Assembly: GCA_028023455.1 (NCBI GenBank)
Contig: JAQFVV010012395.1
Coordinates: 10,288,154-10,352,153, forward strand
Reading direction: 5' to 3'
Length of the DNA: 64,000 bases
Source: Epiperipatus broadwayi
Lineage: Eukaryota > Onychophora > Udeonychophora > Euonychophora > Peripatidae
This document shows, one piece after another, positions 12,244 to 20,365 of the stretch. The notes beneath the pieces were generated by a model. That model made no database searches and was not told the origin of the DNA. It was given only the letters and a program-made list of their open reading frames with translations. Made by a program: the position numbers and the translations under genes. Positions within the stretch are counted from its first letter, which is position 1. Each line of letters opens with the position of its first letter.

Positions 12244-13714
12244 AAAGATTTTTGATAGAGCTACTTATTTAAATTGTTACCCTAGTGATTTTGTGGCTCC
12301 AAAGGTTTTCTTTAATTTGAAGTCTCATAAAGATAATTTTCCTTTGAGATGTATTTTTGATTTTACAGGAGGAATTGTTGATAAAATATCAAAATTTATT
12401 ATAAGATATTTTAAGGATTATATAAAATTGGGTCAATTTTGTGTTTCTTCTTCTTTTGAGGCTTTTAAGAAAATAAATGGTTTTGTTTTGGATGATGATT
12501 GTGTTTTTGGTAGTTTAGACATTGAAAATATGTATCAATCGGTGAATAGATTAAAAAGTATTGATGTTTTTCTTTCAATTTTAAAAAAATTAGAATGTTT
12601 TTCTGCAGATAAGATTAAGGTTTTTCATGATTTGCTTTTGCTGTTAGAGGATTCAATGTATTTTATGTCTAATGATGTGTTTTATAAAATTAGAGAAGGT
12701 TGGGTTATTGGTTATGTCATTTCTCCATTGATGTGTGCTGTCTATATTGATTATTTGGAGTGTAGTATTATTAATATGTTTTCATGTTCTATTAAATTAT
12801 TTGTTAGATATGTTGATGATTGTTTGTTTGTTATTCAGAAAGAGAAATTAGAAGAATTTTTATGTGCATTGAATGGTTTTGATTCTAGTATTAAGTTTAC
12901 AATTGAGGGGGGTGGTTTTGATTTTGTAAAATTAAAGTTTTTAGATTTAAATGTTGAGAAGGTTAATGATGTTTTGTTTTGTAGTCATTTTATAAAACCT
13001 AAAAATTTGAGAAATATGATTAGGCCTGATAGTTATCAGCCTTTTATACATAAAAAAATGTCTTTGTTGAATTTTTGTTGTCGGAATAGAAGGCTTAATA
13101 ATTTTAATAATGATGCTGATATTCAAAGAAGTCAATTTGCTGCTGAATATGTAGAATTGGGTTATAATCATGATTTTATTAAAAAAGTGGTATTTAATAA
13201 TAATGTTTATAGTCGTGATTTGGATGATAAGAATTTTGTTGGTAAGGATGATGATTATATGTCTTTACCATTTAAAGCATCAATTTATAATTTGGTTTAT
13301 AGGAATAGTCATTTGTTAGGTGGAATGAAGGTTGCATGGAGGAAAGGTTCTGATTTGAATTCATTACTTAATGGTTCAAAGCAGTCTATTGATAGTAGGT
13401 CTATTCCTGGTATTGTTTATAAAATTCCATGTAGTTGTGGTAAATTTTATGTAGGTCAGAGTAAATTTAGCCTTAATGAAAGGGTTAAGGTTCATATAAG
13501 TAGGGTTAAACATAGGTATCTTAACTCAGCTTTATATATTCATGAATTGAATACAGGTCATAGAATATTGTTTAACAATGCTTCGGTTATTTTTTATGAA
13601 AAGAATGAGTTAAAAAGAAGAATAAAGGAGACTTTGATGATAAAACTCCTTGATTCTGAGGCTATCAATCTTATGAAGACTTCTTTTGATATTAAGGGAA
13701 GGTGGAATTTGTAG
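12110..13714 (+). CDS. Penelope-like element protein: reverse transcriptase plus GIY-YIG endonuclease
   Basis: The 534-residue frame is uninterrupted. Penelope-like elements copy RNA into DNA at a nick made by their own endonuclease. RT motifs in order: the APKVFFNLKSHK segment (63-74), motif A with Asp137 in FGSLDIEN, a motif B-like GWVIGYVISPL (197-207), motif C with YVDD at 234-237, and a downstream LKFLDLNV block (275-282). After a basic linker comes the endonuclease: GIVY at 434-437, the CSC pair (441-443), FYVG at 446-449 and Arg458. The order RT then C-terminal GIY-YIG is diagnostic of this class. Family proteins are often 700-850 residues, so this one probably lacks N-terminal sequence. 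Codons are very AT-rich. Whether it is expressed is unknown. Confidence 0.93.
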   Translation: MLNNIDFKSKVSLELNNGKYAILDSDPGKKIKSKLIKIMKVMKNKKIFDRATYLNCYPSDFVAPKVFFNLKSHKDNFPLRCIFDFTGGIVDKISKFIIRYFKDYIKLGQFCVSSSFEAFKKINGFVLDDDCVFGSLDIENMYQSVNRLKSIDVFLSILKKLECFSADKIKVFHDLLLLLEDSMYFMSNDVFYKIREGWVIGYVISPLMCAVYIDYLECSIINMFSCSIKLFVRYVDDCLFVIQKEKLEEFLCALNGFDSSIKFTIEGGGFDFVKLKFLDLNVEKVNDVLFCSHFIKPKNLRNMIRPDSYQPFIHKKMSLLNFCCRNRRLNNFNNDADIQRSQFAAEYVELGYNHDFIKKVVFNNNVYSRDLDDKNFVGKDDDYMSLPFKASIYNLVYRNSHLLGGMKVAWRKGSDLNSLLNGSKQSIDSRSIPGIVYKIPCSCGKFYVGQSKFSLNERVKVHISRVKHRYLNSALYIHELNTGHRILFNNASVIFYEKNELKRRIKETLMIKLLDSEAINLMKTSFDIKGRWNL

Positions 13715-13748
13715 TGAATTATGGGAAGGTTTGTTTGTATATATATAT
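13715..13748 (+). other. Short 3' untranslated tail of the Penelope-like element with (TA)n
   Basis: After the stop codon both Penelope copies share a GAATTATGGGAAGGTTTGTT tail ending in a TATATA run. In the plus copy this run joins directly to the 409-bp repeat array; in the minus copy it joins the terminal inverted repeat. The TA run is therefore the shared boundary of three different parts of the composite. Confidence 0.7.
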
Positions 13749-13889
13749 GATAAACAAAAATGCAAGTTAAAAAACTTGCTAACGCTTGTATTTATGTCCA
13801 CAGATGGCGTTCTACCAAAAACACCTATCAAGCGTATGTTTCGTTTACATAAACGTCAGAGTAGTTAGTATTCACTATCTCTAACTATA

Positions 13890-13947
13890 ATTCCACTTTC
13901 AGATCATGATTTCAAGCTATTTGCTATCGTCAGTGAAAGACAGGAAT
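13890..13947 (-). ncRNA. Type I hammerhead ribozyme, copy L1
   Basis: Minus-strand reading: outer stem I ATTCC, internal loop TGT, inner stem I CTTTCA, core CTGACGA, stem-loop II (AGC AAATA GCT flanked by a T/T pair), core GAAA, palindromic stem III ATCATGAT sharing the A, then C17 and TGAAAG, T, GGAAT closing stem I. All core positions match the consensus CUGANGA...GAAA...UH. Predicted cleavage is between 13902 and 13901. Confidence 0.85.
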
Positions 13948-14298
13948 AAAGAAACTAGATCTAAATACAAACTCTGAGCGTTTATGAAACAATTTCTATT
14001 CAGCTTGCAAGCGTGAATTTTTTAGACACGTAATGTCTTCAAACTCAGCATAGCAAACCAGATAGCTATATGGGTCTGATCTCAGTTCAGCATCACCACA
14101 TAGTAGAAGCCTCTGCAATCTATATCATTGCAAGAAAGACCTCAAAGGTACATTTATGATAAACAAAAATGCAAGTTAAAAAACTTGCTAACGCTTGTAT
14201 TTATGTCCACAGATGGCGTTCTACCAAAAACACCTATCAAGCGTATGTTTCGTTTACATAAACGTCAGAGTAGTTAGTATTCACTATCTCTAACTATA

Positions 14299-14355
14299 AT
14301 TCCACTTTCAGATCATGATTTCAAGCTATTTGCTATCGTCAGTGAAAGACAGAAT
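14299..14355 (-). ncRNA. Type I hammerhead ribozyme, copy L2
   Basis: Same structure as copy L1, 409 bp away, but one G is missing from the outer stem I (CAGAATAAA instead of CAGGAATAAA on the + strand), which weakens the outer helix. The core CTGACGA, GAAA and the cleavage triplet are intact. Predicted cleavage is between 14311 and 14310. Confidence 0.8.
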
Positions 14356-14721
14356 AAAGAAACTAGATCTAAATACAAACTCTGAGCGTTTATGAAACAA
14401 TTTCTATTCAGCTTGCAAGCGTGAATTTTTAGACACGTAATGTCTTCAAACTCAGCATAGCAAACCAGATAGCTATATGGGTCTGATCTCAGTTCACATC
14501 ACCACATAGTAACCTTGCAATCTATATCATTGCAAGAAAGACCTCAAAGGTACATTTATGATAAACAAATGCATTAAAAATTGCTAATTGTATTTATGTC
14601 CACAGATGGCTTCTACCAAAACACCTATCAGCTATTTTGTTTACATTACTTCTAAAATTCACGCTTGCAACTGAATAAAATTTTTCATAAACGTCAGAGT
14701 TGTATTTAGATCTAGTTCTTT

Positions 14722-14777
14722 ATCCGTCTTTCACTGACGATAGCAAATAGCTTGAAATCATGATCTGAAAGTGGAAT
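14722..14777 (+). ncRNA. Type I hammerhead ribozyme, copy R1
   Basis: Core CTGACGA at 14734-14740, GAAA and the cleavage triplet are intact, with predicted cleavage after 14765. The 5' side of stem I reads ATCCGTCTTTCA instead of ATTCCTGTCTTTCA, so two bases are missing and the outer helix shrinks to about 3 bp. It is the first unit after the inversion point. Confidence 0.78.
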
Positions 14778-15128
14778 TATAGTTAGAGATAGTGAATACT
14801 AACTACTCTGACGTTTATGTAAACGAAACATACGCTTGATAGGTGTTTTTGGTAGAACGCCATCTGTGGACATAAATACAAGCGTTAGCAAGTTTTTTAA
14901 CTTGCATTTTTGTTTATCATAAATGTACCTTTGAGGTCTTTCTTGCAATGATATAGATTGCAGAGGCTTCTACTATGTGGTGATGCTGAACTGAGATCAG
15001 ACCCATATAGCTATCTGGTTTGCTATGCTGAGTTTGAAGACATTACGTGTCTAAAAAATTCACGCTTGCAAGCTGAATAGAAATTGTTTCATAAACGCTC
15101 AGAGTTTGTATTTAGATCTAGTTTCTTT

Positions 15129-15186
15129 ATTCCTGTCTTTCACTGACGATAGCAAATAGCTTGAAATCATGATCTGAAAGTGGAAT
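15129..15186 (+). ncRNA. Type I hammerhead ribozyme, copy R2 (reference copy)
   Basis: Stem I is 5 bp (ATTCC/GGAAT) and 6 bp (CTTTCA/TGAAAG), separated by an internal loop of TGT opposite T. The core CTGACGA is at 15143-15149. Stem II is AGC/GCT with an AAATA loop and a T/T mismatch at its base. GAAA follows, then the very short stem III formed by ATCATGAT. Cleavage is predicted after C at 15174 (GATC^TGAAAG). A stem I internal loop facing loop II is typical of natural, fast type I hammerheads. The weak stem III resembles the newt satellite and Penelope-associated ribozymes, which work better as dimers. Confidence 0.87.
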
Positions 15187-15537
15187 TATAGTTAGAGATA
15201 GTGAATACTAACTACTCTGACGTTTATGTAAACGAAACATACGCTTGATAGGTGTTTTTGGTAGAACGCCATCTGTGGACATAAATACAAGCGTTAGCAA
15301 GTTTTTTAACTTGCATTTTTGTTTATCATAAATGTACCTTTGAGGTCTTTCTTGCAATGATATAGATTGCAGAGGCTTCTACTATGTGGTGATGCTGAAC
15401 TGAGATCAGACCCATATAGCTATCTGGTTTGCTATGCTGAGTTTGAAGACATTACGTGTCTAAAAAATTCACGCTTGCAAGCTGAATAGAAATTGTTTCA
15501 TAAACGCTCAGAGTTTGTATTTAGATCTAGTTTCTTT

Positions 15538-15595
15538 ATTCCTGTCTTTCACTGACGATAGCAAATAGCTTGAAATCATGATCTGAAAGTGGAAT
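15538..15595 (+). ncRNA. Type I hammerhead ribozyme, copy R3
   Basis: Identical by eye to copy R2. Core starts at 15552 and cleavage is predicted after 15583, giving a 409-nt monomer from the previous site. Confidence 0.86.
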
Positions 15596-15946
15596 TATAG
15601 TTAGAGATAGTGAATACTAACTACTCTGACGTTTATGTAAACGAAACATACGCTTGATAGGTGTTTTTGGTAGAACGCCATCTGTGGACATAAATACAAG
15701 CGTTAGCAAGTTTTTTAACTTGCATTTTTGTTTATCATAAATGTACCTTTGAGGTCTTTCTTGCAATGATATAGATTGCAGAGGCTTCTACTATGTGGTG
15801 ATGCTGAACTGAGATCAGACCCATATAGCTATCTGGTTTGCTATGCTGAGTTTGAAGACATTACGTGTCTAAAAAATTCACGCTTGCAAGCTGAATAGAA
15901 ATTGTTTCATAAACGCTCAGAGTTTGTATTTAGATCTAGTTTCTTT

Positions 15947-16004
15947 ATTCCTGTCTTTCACTGACGATAGCAAATAGCTTGAAATCATGATCTGAAAGTG
16001 GAAT
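15947..16004 (+). ncRNA. Type I hammerhead ribozyme, copy R4
   Basis: Identical by eye to copy R2. Core starts at 15961 and cleavage is predicted after 15992. Confidence 0.86.
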
Positions 16005-16355
16005 TATAGTTAGAGATAGTGAATACTAACTACTCTGACGTTTATGTAAACGAAACATACGCTTGATAGGTGTTTTTGGTAGGACGCCATCTGTGGACAT
16101 AAATACAAGCGTTAGCAAGTTTTTTAACTTGCATTTTTGTTTATCATAAATGTACCTTTGAGGTCTTTCTTGCAATGATATAGATTGCAGAGGCTTCTAC
16201 TATGTGGTGATGCTGAACTGAGATCAGACCCATATAGCTATCTGGTTTGCTATGCTGAGTTTGAAGACATTACGTGTCTAAAAAATTCACGCTTGCAAGC
16301 TGAATAGAAATTGTTTCATAAACGCTCAGAGTTTGTATTTAGATCTAGTTTCTTT

Positions 16356-16413
16356 ATTCCTGTCTTTCACTGACGATAGCAAATAGCTTGAAATCATGAT
16401 CTGAAAGTGGAAT
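16356..16413 (+). ncRNA. Type I hammerhead ribozyme, copy R5
   Basis: Identical by eye to copy R2. Core starts at 16370 and cleavage is predicted after 16401. Confidence 0.86.
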
Positions 16414-16764
16414 TATAGTTAGAGATAGTGAATACTAACTACTCTGACGTTTATGTAAACGAAACATACGCTTGATAGGTGTTTTTGGTAGAACGCCATC
16501 TGTGGACATAAATACAAGCGTTAGCAAGTTTTTTAACTTGCATTTTTGTTTATCATAAATGTACCTTTGAGGTCTTTCTTGCAATGATATAGATTGCAGA
16601 GGCTTCTACTATGTGGTGATGCTGAACTGAGATCAGACCCATATAGCTATCTGGTTTGCTATGCTGAGTTTGAAGACATTACGTGTCTAAAAAATTCACG
16701 CTTGCAAGCTGAATAGAAATTGTTTCATAAACGCTCAGAGTTTGTATTTAGATCTAGTTTCTTT

Positions 16765-16822
16765 ATTCCTGTCTTTCACTGACGATAGCAAATAGCTTGA
16801 AATCATGATCTGAAAGTGGAAT
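16765..16822 (+). ncRNA. Type I hammerhead ribozyme, copy R6 (last unit)
   Basis: Identical by eye to copy R2. Core starts at 16779 and cleavage is predicted after 16810. The unit that follows is cut short at 16918 by the TA run and terminal inverted repeat. Confidence 0.86.
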
Positions 16823-16916
16823 TATAGTTAGAGATAGTGAATACTAACTACTCTGACGTTTATGTAAACGAAACATACGCTTGATAGGTGTTTTTGGTAG
16901 AACGCCATCTGTGGAC

Positions 16917-17066
16917 ATATATATATATGTTTTCCTTTAGATTGATTTTCACTTGAGAAGGTCTATTTGTAGTAGATGAAACCATGGTTGTGTAAGGATT
17001 TTGGTAAAATTTTTAAAATTTAATCTAGTATTGTATTGTTTTATGGTTTTGCATTTTGCATTTTTA
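16917..17066 (-). repeat. Right terminal inverted repeat of the fold-back composite
   Basis: Reverse complement of 10455-10600 with few differences, including a 7-bp local duplication (GCATTTTGCATTTT) at its outer end. Outside it the sequence is TA-rich and I cannot recognise a convincing target-site duplication. Confidence 0.85.
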
Positions 17067-18074
17067 TATATATTGAATAATATTAATTTAACTTACACTA
17101 TCTATAGAAAGTTCATAATCTTTCAATTTGTAATTTTTAATTAAATAAAAAATAACCAAACACTGTTGCTTGTAAAATCTTAAAATTTCTATAGATGGCT
17201 TAAGTTGAATTAATTTTATTCAAGACTGCTACATAATCTATGAGAAATAACTTTGTCTATAATATAAATTATACACACATGTATATCTACGTATCATATC
17301 ATACCGAAAGCATGCTCTAATAAATATTACAATTATCAAATTTTTTCTTCTCTGTATGACGCATAGATATATGTGTGTACAATATAGTTATATATATATA
17401 TAAACAGACATGTATATAATACTATTAAGAAGTTTATATAATCATTGCAGGAAGACTGTGTTAATAAAAATCCGATAGGCATTATTCTTTTGACTATTGT
17501 GAAACCCATATATTCAAGATGTATCAACCATTTCAAATTCAACATTTCTTTTTAGAAAAAAGTTAGTAATTGCATAATCTACAATCATGATTTTGATTTA
17601 CTTGGCCGAAGTATTATATGTGTGTATATATAACAATAAGTATATAAACAATTATCACAACAATCTATATAGAATTATCCAGCAAAATCTCTGGATTTTA
17701 CATTTGCAGTAATTATCAATAATTTTTTAGTTTAGTAGTGATTAAAATTTGTATGTAAAATAATATCATCTATGTGTTTTATTTATATGTTACACTTTTT
17801 ATAATATCATAGGATGATTTAACTGTATAAAATTCTATTAGTCTTTGAATAGATGACGTGGCTTAAGAACTGTAGTAACTAGTCAATAGAATCAAATCAT
17901 GCTATAAATAAAAATAGTATATACACAACATAATTTTTATTATTTTATATTTATTTAACAAGTAAGATGTTAGGAAATTATTAAACAAAAGCTCTGTAAA
18001 GTTTTAGCTCAATATATAAATATATGAACTAACTCAAGGAAATATAAAAAATACTAATAAAAGAGAAAACGCAG

Positions 18075-18266
18075 AAATACTTCTCTATAAAGCTGCTTTA
18101 ATATTTCAACCAGCAGACTGGTTTTCGTCAGAAAGCACAGCAAAATGGCTACTTTCAGAATTTAAACATTAATGTTTAAATTCTGAAAGTAGCCATTTTG
18201 CTGTGCTTTCTGATGAAAACCAATCTGCTGGTTGAAATATTAAAGCAGCTTTATAGAGAAGTATTT
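18075..18266. mobile_element. Near-perfect 192-bp palindrome (fold-back MITE)
   Basis: Two arms of about 94 bp mirror each other almost base for base, from AAATACTTCTCTATAAAGC on the left to GCTTTATAGAGAAGTATTT on the right. They meet at a centre near 18170 (AAACATTAATGTTT). Only two mismatches are obvious (TTCGTC/GATGAA and GACTGG/CCAATC). There is no coding capacity. Such a long perfect hairpin would give double-stranded RNA when the intron is transcribed. Confidence 0.75.
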
Positions 18267-19519
18267 GTGATATTTTCTTTTTTTAGTACATATGCATATA
18301 CATAAGAAACTCTAATTTGGTCAATGGAATTAAATTTTTATGTTAAAAACACTTGAATACTAATGTCACATGATTCTGATCAATTAACTAATTAAGTATT
18401 TACTTTGCTAAACAAATATGTATGTTTTATATTTTAATTAAATACAGTACTACATTTTAAGTGAGTAGTATTTAGTCACATTATTATCCTATAACCTTAA
18501 GCTACTTGTTCTCTACATAGACAGTGATTTCATCTTCTGTCTGCAACTGTTATTAATATGGTTAGGAAACAGATGACAATTTAAAGAATAAATTCAGTCT
18601 TTTCTGATCCATTTTTGCCTATTTATTTTCCTTAAGCAGGAACTACAGATAGGACCAAGACTACAAAATTTCCAATCTAGGAGACATAAATGACCTTTAC
18701 GTAAAATAAGTATTGTACCTTACATGATTTGATATAATGGTAAAGTAACAGATTCTTTTGATCTTAAGGTCCTCTAATCTATCCCATTTCTGTGACTTAC
18801 AGGATTCAAACTTTTTGTAAATTTCCAAACAATAAAGGCTTTTCATTAATTTTTATTTGTTTGATTCTTGCAGGTAGTTGAAAAGCATTTATTAATTATA
18901 TAATTTTTCTAAAATAGTCATTTTGTAATTTTGTTCTTCAGAAATAAAAACCAAATAATTGTAGAAATCTATCTGAGATTATGGACAGAGTTGTCTTGGC
19001 TGAGTGGCAGATTTGTGAGATATCTGTTTATATTTTGTAAAATAATGAAGAATAGTATTAAAATTTAAATTATCTGGTTATAAGCATAATTAATTAATAT
19101 TGATGATAGTGGAAACAGCAGTAAACTGCCACTGACAATGATTCATAATTTTAAGATGAGTTCTATCCACTCTATTCCAGAGTCCTCTACTGTAAATTTA
19201 AATAATTAATGGAGATGATGTTTTTATATCTACTTAGACTATTTTTTGTCATTTGTTTTCATCAATGAGGACATAACCAGAACTAATGCATCCAGCAGTT
19301 TAAGCCAACAATCTGAAATAATAAAAAAACTTCTAACATTTTGAACCTAAGTCAACTTACTTAACACCAGGTCAGCAGTTAAATGTTTTAAAATAACTAC
19401 TACAGAGATCATTCATTTTTTAGTTATGACAATTAAAATCCAATAAAATATTGCCTAGCTTTCTCAGCTTATAAGTTTAACACTTGCTTTCATGAATAAT
19501 TCCCTCCAAAATAAATTTA

Positions 19520-19859
19520 CCACCCAATAGTGCCACCTAGTGCAAACTCTAATAATCAATAGATACTAGAAGGTTATGCATTATAATCTCTATCCAGTGC
19601 CTATCTATCCATTATTCCCACTAGTGTCTAGCATATGACTTTCCTCGATGAAGCGCTTTGGGTTTGGCAGCAGTGTACCTAAATCTTTGGATAGTGCATT
19701 GATCACAGAGCCAAGGTTCCTCACTAATAAAAGCCATAAATTAGAAACTAATCTGAGGATATTGCATGCATAGATACGGTATAGAGATTATAATGCATAA
19801 TCTTTCTATTGATTACTAGAGCTTTGCACTAGATAGCACTATTGTGTGGAAAAATTTGA
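19520..19859. mobile_element. MITE family A, copy 1 (340 bp)
   Basis: Termini are inverted: CAATAGTGCCACCTAGTGCA on the left and TGCACTAGATAGCACTATTG on the right. A longer inverted region includes AGGTTATGCATTATAATCTC against its complement. The middle contains AGAAACTAATCTGAGGATAT, a phrase shared in variant form with the copies at 22772, 25163 and 44611. Confidence 0.65.
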
Positions 19860-20190
19860 TACTGTTTTTACAACTTATATAAGCATAAGAAAGTTATCAT
19901 GTGCTCTTTTATTAATAATTCTCTTCACACTTTTCCAGAGATATTTGCTATAATCTTGAATAATGTAATGTCCATTAATCATTAAAGTTTCCTGTAGATG
20001 GATCTGGAATAGGGTTGAAGATAAGTGTTAAAGAGTAATGTTTTATTGTTTTTAATGATCAATGATTTTATTGTTTGTCTGCTGATTAATTATTTGAAGC
20101 CACAACATTTGTTTTTCTTTAACATATCTAATGTACAAAAACATGCTGCATATGCCTAATAAATGTCAATTTATTGTTTTATATTTTTAG

Positions 20191-20365
20191 GTTAATTGGC
20201 ATTGCTTATGGTCAGATAGGAATGATGCAGGCAGCTGCTGGTTTTTTTACTTATTTTGTAATTATGGCAGAACATGGTTTCTGGCCTTCACAGTTATATA
20301 GAATACGAAGAGAATGGGAATCTAAAGCTGTTGACGATGTTCAAGACTCTTATGGGCAAGAATGG
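20191..20365 (+). CDS. ATP1A: Na+/K+-ATPase alpha subunit, exon encoding M7 and the M7-M8 extracellular loop
   Basis: One base completes the arginine codon of the previous exon, then 58 codons follow. The exon opens [17 protein letters not shown] and continues [15 protein letters not shown], which is helix M7. It then runs through the extracellular loop that binds the beta subunit, ending with the family signature DSYGQEW. The acceptor ends at 20190 and the donor GTAGGC starts at 20366. The SYGQ motif in this loop is the well known beta-subunit contact. No frameshift or stop is present. Confidence 0.97.

Larger units (their letters stand above)
13749..14649 (-). repeat. 409-bp retrozyme-like tandem repeat, left block (about 2.2 units, minus orientation)
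   Basis: Corresponding points recur exactly 409 bp apart (for example TCGTCAG at 13927 and 14336). On this side the hammerhead motif reads on the minus strand, antisense to the neighbouring intact Penelope frame. From about 14430 the block accumulates many single-base losses relative to the other units, and it stops at the inversion point near 14650. It contains no open reading frame of note. Confidence 0.92.
14650..16918 (+). repeat. 409-bp retrozyme-like tandem repeat, right block (about 5.5 units, plus orientation)
   Basis: The hammerhead core starts at 14734, 15143, 15552, 15961, 16370 and 16779, an exact 409-bp period. From about 14750 on the units look identical by eye, apart from isolated changes such as A to G in TAGGACGCC near 16083. 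Such homogeneity points to recent amplification or rolling-circle copying. Each unit also carries a short hairpin, GCAAGTTTTTTAACTTGC. The block ends in a TA run that leads into the right terminal inverted repeat. Confidence 0.93.
10249..20190 (+). other. ATP1A: Intron holding the Penelope/ribozyme composite and two MITEs
   Basis: The donor is GTAAAC at 10249 and the acceptor is TTTTTAG ending at 20190. The intron contains the 6.6-kb fold-back composite (10455-17066), an almost perfect palindrome at 18075-18266 and a MITE at 19520-19859. The remaining parts (17067-18074, 18267-19519 and 19860-20190) are AT-rich, with short TA microsatellites near 17390, and I see no gene in them. Confidence 0.85.

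Noticed and set aside
12947-13171. Minus-strand frame of 74 codons
   Set aside because: Antisense shadow of the Penelope RT frame; its mirror appears at 11168-11392 for the same reason.
14820-14860. Second hammerhead-like motif in each repeat unit (CTGACGTTTATGTAAACGAAAC)
   Set aside because: It has CTGA and GAAAC around a hairpin, but the core reads CTGACGT instead of CTGANGA, and I cannot find stems I and III to complete it.
13749-16918. CRISPR-like or simple satellite array
   Set aside because: The unit is 409 bp, repeated without spacers, in an animal genome, and contains a structured ribozyme; a CRISPR array does not fit.
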